A stretch of 64,000 nucleotides of DNA, taken from contig NZ_FOJP01000014.1 of NCBI RefSeq assembly GCF_900111835.1, positions 124,001-188,000 on the forward strand. Reading direction: 5' to 3'. A model generated the notes under the pieces. It did not search any database and was not told where the DNA came from. It was given only the letters and a program-made list of their open reading frames with translations. Positions within the stretch are counted from its first letter, which is position 1; each line of letters begins with the position of its first letter. Of this stretch, positions 1 to 8,469 are shown in pieces. The DNA is from Metapseudomonas otitidis (GTDB lineage Bacteria; Pseudomonadota; Gammaproteobacteria; Pseudomonadales; Pseudomonadaceae). The translations under genes and the position numbers were made by a program.

Positions 1-29
1 GCCGCTGGCTGAGGATCCACGATTGAACC

Positions 30-250
30 TGCGACAGCCTGCCGCAGGCACCTGTCCGGCGTGTAACGGCGCCTGCCGGGTACCCGGCTGCGGCAGGCCG
101 TCGCAGTTGAGGGGGTTTTCACGCCCCCACTAGGATGGCGGGGCCCCGAACCTGGAGTTGTCCTTGGCAGGGCTTCCACGGTTGGGTTCGGGGCCCCCCT
201 CGAATCGACACCGTCGATGACGACCCTCCCGCACGGGAGGGTCTTTTTTT
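30..250 (+). ncRNA. Candidate structured RNA or leader, unidentified
   Basis: No reading frame with codon bias is visible in the first 330 bases, but the DNA is full of dyads. Bases 30-47 pair with 88-105 over 18 positions with one mismatch. A five-G/five-C hairpin follows at about 111-128. Bases 140-152 pair perfectly with 185-197 (13 bp, 32-base loop). A textbook terminator closes the set at 222-250. This looks like the 3' part of a structured small RNA, or a transcribed leader. I do not recognise it as 6S, tmRNA, RNase P RNA, 4.5S RNA or CrcZ. Strand is inferred from the T-tract of the terminator. Confidence 0.3.
222..250 (+). terminator. Rho-independent terminator
   Basis: GACCCTCCCG at 222-231 pairs perfectly with CGGGAGGGTC at 234-243, followed by seven T at 244-250. 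It ends whatever is transcribed from the left, before the cytochrome gene. Confidence 0.9.
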
Positions 251-330
251 CAGGCTGTCGGGCCCGGCAAGATAGCGCCCGGCAGACGCCACCGTGATCC
301 GATAACAACACCCACGATGAGGAATCCCCG

Positions 331-627
331 ATGAAAGCCATCCTGCTCGCTTTCGGCCTGCTGTCCCTGGGCGCCATCCAGACCGCCCAAGCCGCCCAGG
401 ACCCGGAAGCCGTGTTCAACCGCGCCTGCGGCATGTGCCACAACGGCCAGCTGCCCCAGGCGCCGAAGAAAGGCGACCACGCCGCCTGGGCCCCGCGCCT
501 GGCCCAGGGCAACGACACCCTGGTCAAGCACGTCACCGAAGGCTTCAACGCCATGCCGCCGCGCGGCCTGTGCATGGACTGCTCGGCCGAGGACTACAAG
601 GCCGTCATCGAGTGGATGAGCAAGTAA
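331..627 (+). CDS. Cytochrome c5-like class I monoheme protein
   Basis: A 98-residue periplasmic electron carrier. Residues 1-21 form a signal peptide ending AQA. The heme attachment site CGMCH lies at residues 33-37, Met75 (NAMPP) is the likely sixth ligand, and Cys81/Cys84 match the extra disulfide of the cytochrome c5 family. GAGGA about 10 bases upstream supports the ATG. The gene stands alone between a terminator and a convergent chemoreceptor gene, so its redox partner is not shown. Family assignment is firm; physiological role is unknown. Confidence 0.88.
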   Translation: MKAILLAFGLLSLGAIQTAQAAQDPEAVFNRACGMCHNGQLPQAPKKGDHAAWAPRLAQGNDTLVKHVTEGFNAMPPRGLCMDCSAEDYKAVIEWMSK

Positions 628-671
628 CCCGGTAATGCCCTTCGCGGCGCCTGTCCATGGGCGCCGCTTCC

Positions 672-2702
672 CTAGCCGTTCACCCGCCCCGTCAACCCGC
701 TCAGGGTGTCCGCCAGCTCCCGCGTGCGGCTGGAGGTTTCCTCGGTCAGCAGCGCCGACTCGCGCAGCGTGCCGATCATCCCGCCCAGTGATGCCACTTC
801 GTCCGCCTGCTGCTGGATGTGCCCGGCCACCACGGTGATGGCCTGGGACAGCTGGTCGACGTCGGTGCCGATCTCGGCGGCGTTCTTGTGGGTGATCTGC
901 GCCAGGTTGCGCACCTCGTCCGCCACCACCGCGAACCCGCGTCCCATTTCCCCGGCCCGTGCCGCTTCGATGGCGGCGTTGAGCGCCAGCAGGTTGGTCT
1001 GCCCGGCGATCTGCTGGATGACCTGGACGATGGACTGGATGCGCAGGCTGGAGCGCGCCAGTTCGTCGGCGCTGCGCACCACCGTGGAGCCCTGCTCGGT
1101 GAGGCTGCGCACGGTCTGCTCGGCCTGGCCGGTGACTTCGCCCTGGCGGGCGATGTTCTCGGTCAGCACGTCCATGCTCTGGTGCAGGTCGTCGGCATGC
1201 AGGCGCAGCTGTTCACCGATCTCCCGCTGGCTGCTCTCCGCGGCCTGCAGCACGCGGCCCAGGTCGGCCAGGCCCTGGAACACCGGGCGGATGTGCTCGT
1301 CCAGGCCCTCGCTGTCGACGCTGCTGCTGTAGTCGTGGCGCTTGAACGCCTCGATCTGGCTGACCACCACCTGGCTGAGCCCGGCCAGCTTCTTCACCTG
1401 GCGGCGCAGGAAGAAGGCCTTGAACTCGCCGTAGTGGATGGGGAAGCGGTCCATGTACTCGTCGGTGAAGGCCTCGCCGGGCGCCACCTGGAAGAAGAAC
1501 ACCGCCGTCAGGGTCTGGTTGAGGTTGAGCCCGAGGATCTCGCCGAAGGTGGAGAACCCCACCACCGGCACCTCGCCGAACACCCCGCTCATGCGGCCCA
1601 GCTCGTCACCGTTGTTCAGGCGCCGGAGGATGCAGTCGTTGAGCAGCCCGAGCAGCGGCGTGCCGCCCTTGCCACGGAGGAACTGGGCGAAGTCGCGGCG
1701 GGTCGCCTCCACCAGCGAGGTGCGCTTGACCATCACCAGCTCTTCCCCCGGCGCCACGTCGCAGAACAGGTGCACCACCTCGCGCTGCAGGTCGATCTGG
1801 GCGATGGAGCGCACGAACAGCTGTTCGCCGACGCGAATGGCGAAGGAGTATTCCGCCAGGCGCCGCTCCAGTTCATCCGGGCGGCAGCCCAGTGCCTCGC
1901 ACAGTGCCGTGACCATGCTGACGATGCGCCCCTTGGCGTCCACCACCTGGCGGATGCTGCGTTCCTCCAGGGACGCGGTCAGCACGCTGAAGCTGACGCT
2001 GGTGGGCTCGAAGTTCTGGCTCTTGAACACCCCGAAGCGGATGCCCGGCGCGCTCTTGAGGAACACCACCAGGGCGTGGTTCTCGTAGCGCTGGCGACCG
2101 TCGTGGAGGAAGGTCTGGCGGAAATCCCCCTTGCCCCCGGCCGAGCCGCCCACGAACAGGCAGGGGAAGCGCCCGCATTCGTAGAGCGCCTCCATGAAGA
2201 AGGATTCCGAGGCCGACAGGCCATCGAACAGCACGTAGGCCAGGGTGTCGTGGGCCTCGATGGGCGTGGTCACCCGCAGGTTCTTCAGTGACTGGGTGAG
2301 CCGCGCGATGCGCTCGCGCAGCGCCATGCGGGTATCCCCCTGGCGGATGTCCTGGCTTTCCAGCGGCACGCTGACCACCTCGGCCGAGGCGATCACCGAG
2401 CCATCGAACAGGGCCAGCACCACCCGGTCCCACTGCCCGGAAGCATCGCAATAGAGCCGCCCGCCGCCTTCGCACAACTCGCCGGCGCTGCTGCTAAGGC
2501 TCAGCGCCACGCCGGGGAAGCGCTCGCTGACCTGGCGGGCCACCCGGTCGATGTCCAGGTGCGGGGATACATACCCGGTGATGAAAGTGGGCCGCAGCGA
2601 CAGCGCGGCCAGCTCCCGGGACAATTCGGCAGACGAACAGCTCAGGTGGCGCGCAGCCGCGCGGGACGAGCCGTTGGCAGTGAAGCGACTGAAGACACCC
2701 AT
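672..2702 (-). CDS. Soluble chemoreceptor with FIST sensor domain
   Basis: A 676-residue cytoplasmic methyl-accepting chemotaxis protein. Residues about 30-240 match a FIST N domain (many GGSAGG-like turns) and about 240-400 a FIST C domain, a sensory module proposed to bind small ligands such as amino acids. A coiled-coil MCP signalling domain fills the last 230 residues, with the hairpin-tip core [20 protein letters not shown]. No membrane segment or CheR-tethering pentapeptide is visible. The start chosen is ATG at 2702, because GGAGG sits 6 bases before it; the frame opens at a TTG at 2714 that contains this Shine-Dalgarno. It diverges from the mgtC leader. The ligand is unknown. Confidence 0.88.
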   Translation of the reverse strand: MGVFSRFTANGSSRAAARHLSCSSAELSRELAALSLRPTFITGYVSPHLDIDRVARQVSERFPGVALSLSSSAGELCEGGGRLYCDASGQWDRVVLALFDGSVIASAEVVSVPLESQDIRQGDTRMALRERIARLTQSLKNLRVTTPIEAHDTLAYVLFDGLSASESFFMEALYECGRFPCLFVGGSAGGKGDFRQTFLHDGRQRYENHALVVFLKSAPGIRFGVFKSQNFEPTSVSFSVLTASLEERSIRQVVDAKGRIVSMVTALCEALGCRPDELERRLAEYSFAIRVGEQLFVRSIAQIDLQREVVHLFCDVAPGEELVMVKRTSLVEATRRDFAQFLRGKGGTPLLGLLNDCILRRLNNGDELGRMSGVFGEVPVVGFSTFGEILGLNLNQTLTAVFFFQVAPGEAFTDEYMDRFPIHYGEFKAFFLRRQVKKLAGLSQVVVSQIEAFKRHDYSSSVDSEGLDEHIRPVFQGLADLGRVLQAAESSQREIGEQLRLHADDLHQSMDVLTENIARQGEVTGQAEQTVRSLTEQGSTVVRSADELARSSLRIQSIVQVIQQIAGQTNLLALNAAIEAARAGEMGRGFAVVADEVRNLAQITHKNAAEIGTDVDQLSQAITVVAGHIQQQADEVASLGGMIGTLRESALLTEETSSRTRELADTLSGLTGRVNG

Positions 2703-3146
2703 GACGGCCTCCAAAGGGCACCCTGATTATTTTCCCCAGACTATAGATGGCCATTCCTACGCGTCTGTAGTTCTTTGGGATGTCCTGCGACAACGTTTCG
2801 CAGAGGCCTACAGGACCGACGCCTGAACGCTGACTGAATGAAACGCAGGAGGCGATTGACCCCCTTGTGGGCCGGGCGTAGATTCCGCCCGCCTTCCCAC
2901 CCTAAACAGGAGAACCCCTTGGACAGTTGCCCCGGTCGATTGCGACAGGGCTGAACAGCGAGCACGTCCAGCGGTTCCCTCCGCCGTCGTCTCGCTGCCT
3001 TCAGCGGACGGTGGCCCGACGCCCCTTCCTTGACGTTCACCGACGCGCTGCCTGCGCGACGGCGACGCCTGCCTGTGCAATCCACGCCCCTTCAGCGCCG
3101 GTCACCCGGCACACACCCCGGCCCCTGGCCGGACACGAGGTGGAAC
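2703..3146 (+). other. Long leader of the mgtC-mgtA operon
   Basis: 444 bases separate the divergent chemoreceptor gene from mgtC. The left part should hold the divergent promoters. The right part (from about 2880) holds a short ORF with a good ribosome site (2919-2954), followed by a perfect 7-bp dyad CAGCGAG/CTCGCTG at 2956-2962/2991-2997. In Salmonella the mgtCB and mgtA leaders carry short regulatory ORFs and attenuator stems. Whether this leader works likewise is inference. Confidence 0.45.
2919..2954 (+). CDS. Possible 11-residue leader peptide
   Basis: AGGAG at 2909-2913 precedes a TTG start at 2919, and the frame stops at TGA 2952-2954. The peptide would read MDSCPGRLRQG. It begins about 230 bases before mgtC and immediately precedes a stem-loop. 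The spacing is right for translation-coupled attenuation, but the peptide is not Pro-rich like MgtL/MgtP. Could be chance. Confidence 0.3.
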   Translation: MDSCPGRLRQG

Positions 3147-3854
3147 ATGGATTGGAAAGTCTTCCTGCTGCGGGTCGCCGCGGCACTCGTACTCGGCGCC
3201 CTGATCGGCGCCGAGCGTCAACTGCGCCAGCGCCTCACCGGCCTGCGCACCAATGCCCTGGTGAGCACCGGAGCCTGCCTGTTCGTGCTGATGAGCCAGG
3301 GCGTACCGGGCATGGCGGGCGATGCCTCGCGCATCGCCGCCTACGTGGTCTCCGGCATCGGCTTCCTGGGGGGCGGCGTGATCATGCGCGACGGCCTCAA
3401 CGTGCGCGGCCTGAACACGGCCGCAACGCTCTGGTGCACCGCCGCCATCGGCGTGCTGTGCAGCATGGGCCTGCTGCTGGAAGCCGCCCTCGGCACCCTG
3501 GCGGTGCTCTGCGCCAACATCCTGCTGCGTGACATCGCTCAGCGCCTGAACCATCTGGACACCCTGCCCGGCAGCGAGGTCGAGCAGCGCTACAGCGTCG
3601 ACATCGTCTGCCGCGCCGAGGACGAGATCCAGGTGCGCAGCCTGATGCTGCATGACCTGGAGGGCGGCAGCCTGCGCCTGCAATCACTGCACAGCCAGGA
3701 CCAGGCCACGCCCGGGCGCCTGGAGGTGCGCGCCGAACTGCTCGGCAAGCCCGGCACCACCACCCAGCTGGAGCGCCTGGTCAGCCGGGTGAGCCTGGAG
3801 AAAGGCGTCAGCTCGGTGCGCTGGCGGCTTCACGACCTGGCGGCGGACGCATAA
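3147..3854 (+). CDS. mgtC: MgtC/SapB family protein
   Basis: A 235-residue inner-membrane protein of the MgtC family, which in Salmonella and P. aeruginosa supports growth in low magnesium and survival in host cells, partly by modulating F1Fo ATP synthase. The N-terminal half has four to five hydrophobic helices with the family signatures GALIGAERQ and GIGFLGGGVI. The C-terminal half is a soluble ACT-like domain. The ATG at 3147 has GAGGTGG 4-10 bases upstream. The frame stays open 39 codons further upstream, but that stretch is Pro/Arg-rich and lacks a ribosome site, so I excluded it. It lies 70 bases ahead of mgtA and is probably co-transcribed with it. Confidence 0.9.
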   Translation: MDWKVFLLRVAAALVLGALIGAERQLRQRLTGLRTNALVSTGACLFVLMSQGVPGMAGDASRIAAYVVSGIGFLGGGVIMRDGLNVRGLNTAATLWCTAAIGVLCSMGLLLEAALGTLAVLCANILLRDIAQRLNHLDTLPGSEVEQRYSVDIVCRAEDEIQVRSLMLHDLEGGSLRLQSLHSQDQATPGRLEVRAELLGKPGTTTQLERLVSRVSLEKGVSSVRWRLHDLAADA

Positions 3855-3924
3855 CCCATCGGCACCGGGCCGCTCGCCCGGCCCCTCGAACAGCCATCGC
3901 TCCACGAGTGACGAGGAAACCACC

Positions 3925-6642
3925 ATGTTGATGTCCGCCCTGGGCCGGCGCCTGCTGGCCCTGTTCGACCACGGCCTCGGCCGCCATTTCCGCCGCCGCG
4001 CCCTGCTCGACGCGCTGCGCGGCCGGCGCACCGCCGCCACCCTGCCGCCGGCATTCGTCCAGCAACTGGAGGCGTTCGCCAGTTGCCCGCCCGAGCAGCT
4101 GTTCCGGCAACTGGACAGCCAGCCCGGCGGCCTCGACCCGGCCCAGGTGCAGCGGGTGCGCGAACGGGTCGGCACCAACCTGGTGGAACAGGAGAAGCCG
4201 CTGTCGCCCCTGCACCACCTCTGGCTCTGCTACTGCAACCCGTTCAACCTGCTGCTGACCGCCCTGGCGGTGCTCTCCTGGGTCACCGAAGACCTCCAGG
4301 CGGCGCTGGTGATCGGCTGCATGGTGCTGGTCTCGACGCTGCTCCGTTTCGTCCAGGAGACCCGCTCCAACCGCGCGGCGGAAAGCCTGCGGGCGCTGGT
4401 GGACAACACCGCCAGCGTGCTGCGCCCCGGTGCGCCGTCACCCGACCGGCGCGGTGCAGTGGAAGTGCCGTTCCGCGACCTGGTGCCGGGCGACGTGGTG
4501 CTGCTGGCGGCCGGCGACATGATCCCGGCGGACCTGCGGGTGCTGGAGGCGCGCAACCTCTTCCTCAACCAGTCCGCCATCACCGGCGAAGCGCTGCCGG
4601 TGGAGAAGTTCGCCACGCCCCAGGGCCCGACCCCGGGCACGCCCCTGGAGCGCGAAACCCTGTGCTTCATGGGCACCAACGTGGTCAGCGGCAGCGCCCG
4701 CGCGCTGGTGCTGGGCACCGGGCCGAACACCTACTTCGGCAACCTCGCCGCCCATGTGCTGGAGCCCGACCGCGAGCCCAGCGCCTTCCAGCAGGGGGTC
4801 AACAAGGTCAGCTGGCTGCTGATCCGCTTCATGCTGGTGATGGCCCCGGTGGTGCTGCTGGTCAATGGTTTCACCAAGGGCGACTGGCTGCAGGCCTCGC
4901 TGTTCGCCCTCTCCATCGCCGTGGGCCTGACGCCCGAAATGCTGCCGATGATCGTCACCTCGACCCTGGCCAAGGGCGCCCTGGCGCTCTCGCGCAAGAA
5001 GGTGATCGTCAAGCGCCTCGACGCCATCCAGAACTTTGGGGCCATGGACGTGCTGTGCACCGACAAGACCGGCACCCTCACCCAGGACCGCATCGTGCTC
5101 GAACGCCACACCGATGTGCGGGGCCGCCCCTGCGACGCGGTGCTGGACGACGCCTGGCTGAACAGCTACCACCAGACCGGCCTGCGCAACCTGCTGGACG
5201 TGGCGGTGCTGGAGCACGGCGATGCCCTGCGCCGGGCGCAGCTGGCCGAGGCGTTCAGCAAGGTCGACGAACTGCCCTTCGATTTCGAGCGGCGGCGCAT
5301 GTCGGTGGTGGTGGCAGAACACGGCGACGGCCACCGGCTGGTGTGCAAGGGCGCGCTGGACGAGGTGCTGGCGGTGTGCGACCGGGTGCGCCTGGACGGC
5401 GAGGAATTCCCCTTGCACGACGCCCTGCGTGCCGACATCCGCGAGCACGCCGCCCGCCTCAACGACGAGGGGCTTCGGGTGGTGGCGGTGGCGGTGCGGC
5501 AGTTCCCCGGGGAGCGCCGCGACTACCGCGTGGAGGACGAGCAGGACCTGCTGCTCACCGGCTACATCGCCTTCCTCGATCCCCCCAAGGAGACCAGCCG
5601 CGAAGCCCTGCAGGCGCTGCGCGAGCATGGCGTGTCGGTGAAGGTGCTGACCGGCGACAACGAGCGCGTGAGCCAGCGCGTGCTGCGTGAAGTGGGGCTG
5701 CCGGTGGAGGGCCTGCTGCTGGGCAGCGAGGTGGACGCCCTGGATGACCGCGAGCTGGGCGAACGGGCCGCCGCCTGCTCGCTGTTCGCCCGCCTGACGC
5801 CCGCGCAGAAGGCCCGGGTGGTGCGCCTGCTGCGCGAGCGCGGGCACGTGGTGGGCTTCCTCGGTGACGGCATCAACGACGCGCCGGCCCTGCGCGCGGC
5901 GGACATCGGCATCTCGGTGGACACCGCCGTGGACATCGCCAAGGAGGCGGCCGACATCATCCTCCTGGAGAAGAGCCTGATGGTGCTGGAAGCCGGGGTT
6001 CGCGAAGGCCGGCGCACCTTCTCCAACATGCTCAAGTACATCAAGATGACCGCCAGCTCGAACTTCGGGAACGTGTTCAGCGTACTGGTGGCCAGCGCCT
6101 TCCTGCCCTTCCTGCCGATGCTGCCCCTGCACCTGCTGGTGCAGAACCTGCTCTACGACCTGTCGCAGACCGCCATTCCCTTCGACAACGTCGACGACGA
6201 GCAACTGGCCAGGCCGCAGCAGTGGCGGGCCGACGAGATCGGTCGCTTCATGGTGTTCTTCGGGCCGCTCAGCTCCATCTTCGACATCCTCACCTACGCC
6301 CTGATGTGGTTCGTCTTCGCCGCCAGCACACCGGCGCACCAGACCCTGTTCCAGACCGGCTGGTTCGTCGAAGGGCTGCTGTCGCAGACCCTGGTGGTGC
6401 ACCTGATCCGCACACGTCGCCTGCCTTTCCTGCATAGCCGTGCCGGCTGGCCGCTGCTGCTGATGACCCTGGTGATCGCCAGCATCGGCTTGCTGCTGCC
6501 GTTCTCGCCCCTGGCGGCGCACTTCAAGCTGCAGCCCCTGCCGCTGTCGTACTTCCCCTTCCTGCTGGCGCTGCTGCTGGGTTATGCCGCCGTGGTACAG
6601 GCCATGAAAGGGTGGTTCGCCCGCCGCTACGGCTGGCAGTGA
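3925..6642 (+). CDS. mgtA: Magnesium-translocating P-type ATPase
   Basis: A 905-residue P3B-type ATPase, the usual length for MgtA/MgtB, importing Mg2+ at the expense of ATP. The actuator motif TGEALP, the phosphorylation motif DKTGTLT (Asp380), the hinge GDGINDAPAL and about ten membrane helices are all present, so the enzyme should be active. The start is an ATG after GAGGAA. The mgtC-mgtA order matches the Salmonella mgtCB arrangement. A GC hairpin (CCGGGC/GCCCGG near 3868-3884) lies between the two genes and might set their relative expression. A strong terminator follows. Confidence 0.95.
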   Translation: MLMSALGRRLLALFDHGLGRHFRRRALLDALRGRRTAATLPPAFVQQLEAFASCPPEQLFRQLDSQPGGLDPAQVQRVRERVGTNLVEQEKPLSPLHHLWLCYCNPFNLLLTALAVLSWVTEDLQAALVIGCMVLVSTLLRFVQETRSNRAAESLRALVDNTASVLRPGAPSPDRRGAVEVPFRDLVPGDVVLLAAGDMIPADLRVLEARNLFLNQSAITGEALPVEKFATPQGPTPGTPLERETLCFMGTNVVSGSARALVLGTGPNTYFGNLAAHVLEPDREPSAFQQGVNKVSWLLIRFMLVMAPVVLLVNGFTKGDWLQASLFALSIAVGLTPEMLPMIVTSTLAKGALALSRKKVIVKRLDAIQNFGAMDVLCTDKTGTLTQDRIVLERHTDVRGRPCDAVLDDAWLNSYHQTGLRNLLDVAVLEHGDALRRAQLAEAFSKVDELPFDFERRRMSVVVAEHGDGHRLVCKGALDEVLAVCDRVRLDGEEFPLHDALRADIREHAARLNDEGLRVVAVAVRQFPGERRDYRVEDEQDLLLTGYIAFLDPPKETSREALQALREHGVSVKVLTGDNERVSQRVLREVGLPVEGLLLGSEVDALDDRELGERAAACSLFARLTPAQKARVVRLLRERGHVVGFLGDGINDAPALRAADIGISVDTAVDIAKEAADIILLEKSLMVLEAGVREGRRTFSNMLKYIKMTASSNFGNVFSVLVASAFLPFLPMLPLHLLVQNLLYDLSQTAIPFDNVDDEQLARPQQWRADEIGRFMVFFGPLSSIFDILTYALMWFVFAASTPAHQTLFQTGWFVEGLLSQTLVVHLIRTRRLPFLHSRAGWPLLLMTLVIASIGLLLPFSPLAAHFKLQPLPLSYFPFLLALLLGYAAVVQAMKGWFARRYGWQ

Positions 6643-6650
6643 GCCCACTC

Positions 6651-6680
6651 CGCCACCCGCCCGGGCGGGTGGCGCTTTTA
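6651..6680 (+). terminator. Terminator after mgtA
   Basis: A perfect 24-base palindrome at 6651-6674 (CGCCACCCGCCC then its complement) is followed by CTTTTATTT. Confidence 0.9.
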
Positions 6681-6684
6681 TTTC

Positions 6685-6694
6685 GTTACGTAAC
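6685..6694. promoter_or_regulatory. Palindrome GTTACGTAAC, copy 1
   Basis: A perfect 10-bp palindrome (12 bp with flanking C/G) in an AT-rich island. It is followed at once by two copies of TAACGCCAA (6691-6699 and 6701-6709) separated by one base. It lies about 115 bp upstream of the AT-hook-like gene and may be its operator. Confidence 0.45.
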
Positions 6695-6749
6695 GCCAAA
6701 TAACGCCAATGCTTCTATAGGCCTTGTTCTCAAGGGCTTGCAGGTTTCT

Positions 6750-6759
6750 GTTACGTAAC
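6750..6759. promoter_or_regulatory. Palindrome GTTACGTAAC, copy 2
   Basis: The second perfect copy, 65 bp from the first centre to centre (about six helical turns), 48 bp before the AT-hook-like gene. GATAAT at 6760-6765 could be a -10 element, so the palindrome would overlap the promoter. Confidence 0.45.
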
Positions 6760-6806
6760 GATAATCAGCCTCCTGAATCAGCCTTCAAGGCCACCCGGAC
6801 ATCCCC

Positions 6807-7283
6807 ATGAGCCCAACCGCCCCTCCGCCGCGCAAGCGCGGGCGCCCCTGCAACGGCCAGGCCCAGAGCAACGCCGAACGCCAGCGTGCCTGGCGCCAGC
6901 GCCAGGCTGAACAGCGCGAGCGCCAGGCGCGGGACGACCACGCCAGCAGCTGCCTCACCGAGTTCCTCCGCCAGGAGCGCGACCAGGCCCAGGCCGCCCT
7001 GGTGGAGGCGCAACGCCGGCTGGAAGCCCTCGAAGCCCAGGTCCGGCAGCTGCAGCAGCGGCCCGATGACCGCGAAGCGGCGCTGCCCTGGTACCAGGAC
7101 CACGGCCTGGAGGCGGTCTTCGTCCTGGAGTCACGCCTGCGGGAGGAGCGCACCTGGAAGCGGGTCGCCTCCATGGGCGCCTTCACCCGTCGCGACGTGG
7201 CCGAGCAGTGGCTGCAGACCATGCAGGCCCACAGCAGCATGATCGACTACCGCGTCACCCGGCTGCGCTTCTGCGGCGACTGA
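6807..7283 (+). CDS. AT-hook-like coiled-coil protein, function unknown
   Basis: A 158-residue protein I cannot name. Residues 9-14 (RKRGRP) are an AT-hook-like core. An Arg/Gln-rich segment with the NAERQRAW type of motif follows, then a long predicted coiled coil (about residues 25-90) and a small C-terminal globular part. Such GRP...AERQR proteins occur on plasmids and phages as DNA-binding factors. Two GTTACGTAAC palindromes sit upstream, so autoregulation is plausible. No strong Shine-Dalgarno is visible before the ATG. The last 153 bases overlap the convergent GNAT/C39 gene, which is unusual. Confidence 0.7.
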   Translation: MSPTAPPPRKRGRPCNGQAQSNAERQRAWRQRQAEQRERQARDDHASSCLTEFLRQERDQAQAALVEAQRRLEALEAQVRQLQQRPDDREAALPWYQDHGLEAVFVLESRLREERTWKRVASMGAFTRRDVAEQWLQTMQAHSSMIDYRVTRLRFCGD

Positions 7284-8375
7284 GCCCTCGCGGCGGAACA
7301 GCGTCACCGAAGCCCGCAGCTTGTGGCGGCCGAAGGCGCTCATGCGGGCAAACGCCTCCCGGCTCACCGGCAGGTGCTGGCAATCCAGGGGCTGCCGGCT
7401 GTGGTCGACGTCGGGGTCGTGGAGGTAGACGAAATCCTCGTCGCACCCGGTGACCACCACCCAGTGCGGTGACTTGGAACGGGTCAGCCGGTAGCTGCTG
7501 ATCAACACCAGCAACACACCGCCGGCCTGCAGGCCGCCGTCCAGCTCCGCCCAGGGCGCCTCCACCTGCTCAACGTCGGTACCGGCCAGGGCATCGAGAA
7601 ACACCTCGTGCACCAGGCGCATCACCGCGCGCTTGTCCTCGCTGCGCACGCCTTCGAGGAACAGCGGCCCGCGCCGGCTCACCTGCAGGCGCACCCGAAA
7701 GCCCCGTCGCCAGGCCGCCAGGGCCAGGCCCTGGGGGCTGCAGCCACCGTGGCCGGCGGTCATGAACACCGTGGTCGCCTCGCGCCACAGCTGCACTTCC
7801 TCGCGGCGCTCCATGGCCCGCTGCGGGTACAGCGCCGCCATGGCCATCAGCAGGCAGGCCGGGCCGCAGGTGAAGTCGGTGCTTTGCGGGTAATAGGGCA
7901 CGCGGCGGGTGCCGGCCTGGCGCGGCTGGCGGATGCGCTTCTCGTAGCGCAGCGCGCCGGCGTGGTCCTCGTAGTAGTCGTCGATCACCGCGAAGCGCCG
8001 ATAGCCGGCACGCTCGTAGAGGGCGATGGCCGCCGGGTTGTCGACCCGCACCTCCAGCCGCAGGTAGGCACAGTCGTGCGCGTGGGCGCAGCGTTCGGCC
8101 TGCTCCAGCAGCTGCCGGCCGATGCCCCGGCCCTGCAGGTGCCCGGCAATGGCCAGGGAATACAACCGGGCCAGGGAGGTGCCCCGGTGGAACAGCACCA
8201 GGGCATAGCCCACCACCGCCCCCTCATGCTCCGCCACGGTGAAGGCGGCATGGGCGCGGTTGACCATCCAGGCCAGGCTGCGGGGGCTGAGCCGGTCGTG
8301 GCTGAAAGTGCGGTTTTCCAGGGCCACCAGTTCGGGCAGGTCGGCCGCCCGAGCAACGCGAAAATCAAGTTTCAT
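7131..8375 (-). CDS. GNAT acetyltransferase fused to C39-like peptidase
   Basis: A 414-residue fusion. Residues 1-148 are a GNAT domain of RimI type with the acetyl-CoA loop QGRGIG. Residues 160-363 are a papain-like peptidase C39 domain with Cys170 (FTCGPACL), His304 (PHWVV) and Asp320 in place, so a catalytic triad is likely. The last 51 residues lie beyond the natural end of the domain and run antisense through the 3' end of the AT-hook gene, as if an earlier stop had been lost. The ATG at 8375 has GGAG 6 bases upstream. It is divergent from an ATP-grasp ligase gene; GNAT, peptidase and ATP-grasp partners suggest making, capping and cleaving a peptide. Confidence 0.85.
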   Translation of the reverse strand: MKLDFRVARAADLPELVALENRTFSHDRLSPRSLAWMVNRAHAAFTVAEHEGAVVGYALVLFHRGTSLARLYSLAIAGHLQGRGIGRQLLEQAERCAHAHDCAYLRLEVRVDNPAAIALYERAGYRRFAVIDDYYEDHAGALRYEKRIRQPRQAGTRRVPYYPQSTDFTCGPACLLMAMAALYPQRAMERREEVQLWREATTVFMTAGHGGCSPQGLALAAWRRGFRVRLQVSRRGPLFLEGVRSEDKRAVMRLVHEVFLDALAGTDVEQVEAPWAELDGGLQAGGVLLVLISSYRLTRSKSPHWVVVTGCDEDFVYLHDPDVDHSRQPLDCQHLPVSREAFARMSAFGRHKLRASVTLFRREGSVAAEAQPGDAVVDHAAVGLHGLQPLLGHVATGEGAHGGDPLPGALLPQA

Positions 8376-8469
8376 GGGAACTCCGTAAAGAGTGCGTAAC
8401 GGTCCGGGACATTTCCAAAAGCGCGTGCTTAATAGAAAGCCTGTGTTCCCGAACGGATCGATAAATCCC

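Noticed and set aside
3030-3146. 39-codon N-terminal extension of MgtC
   Set aside because: Pro/Arg-rich, no ribosome site before the TTG at 3030, and MgtC family proteins start at about the ATG at 3147.
4438-6699. 753-codon antisense frame across mgtA
   Set aside because: The sense frame has full P-type ATPase motifs. The antisense frame reads as Gln/His-rich low complexity, the usual mirror of GC-rich Pseudomonas genes.
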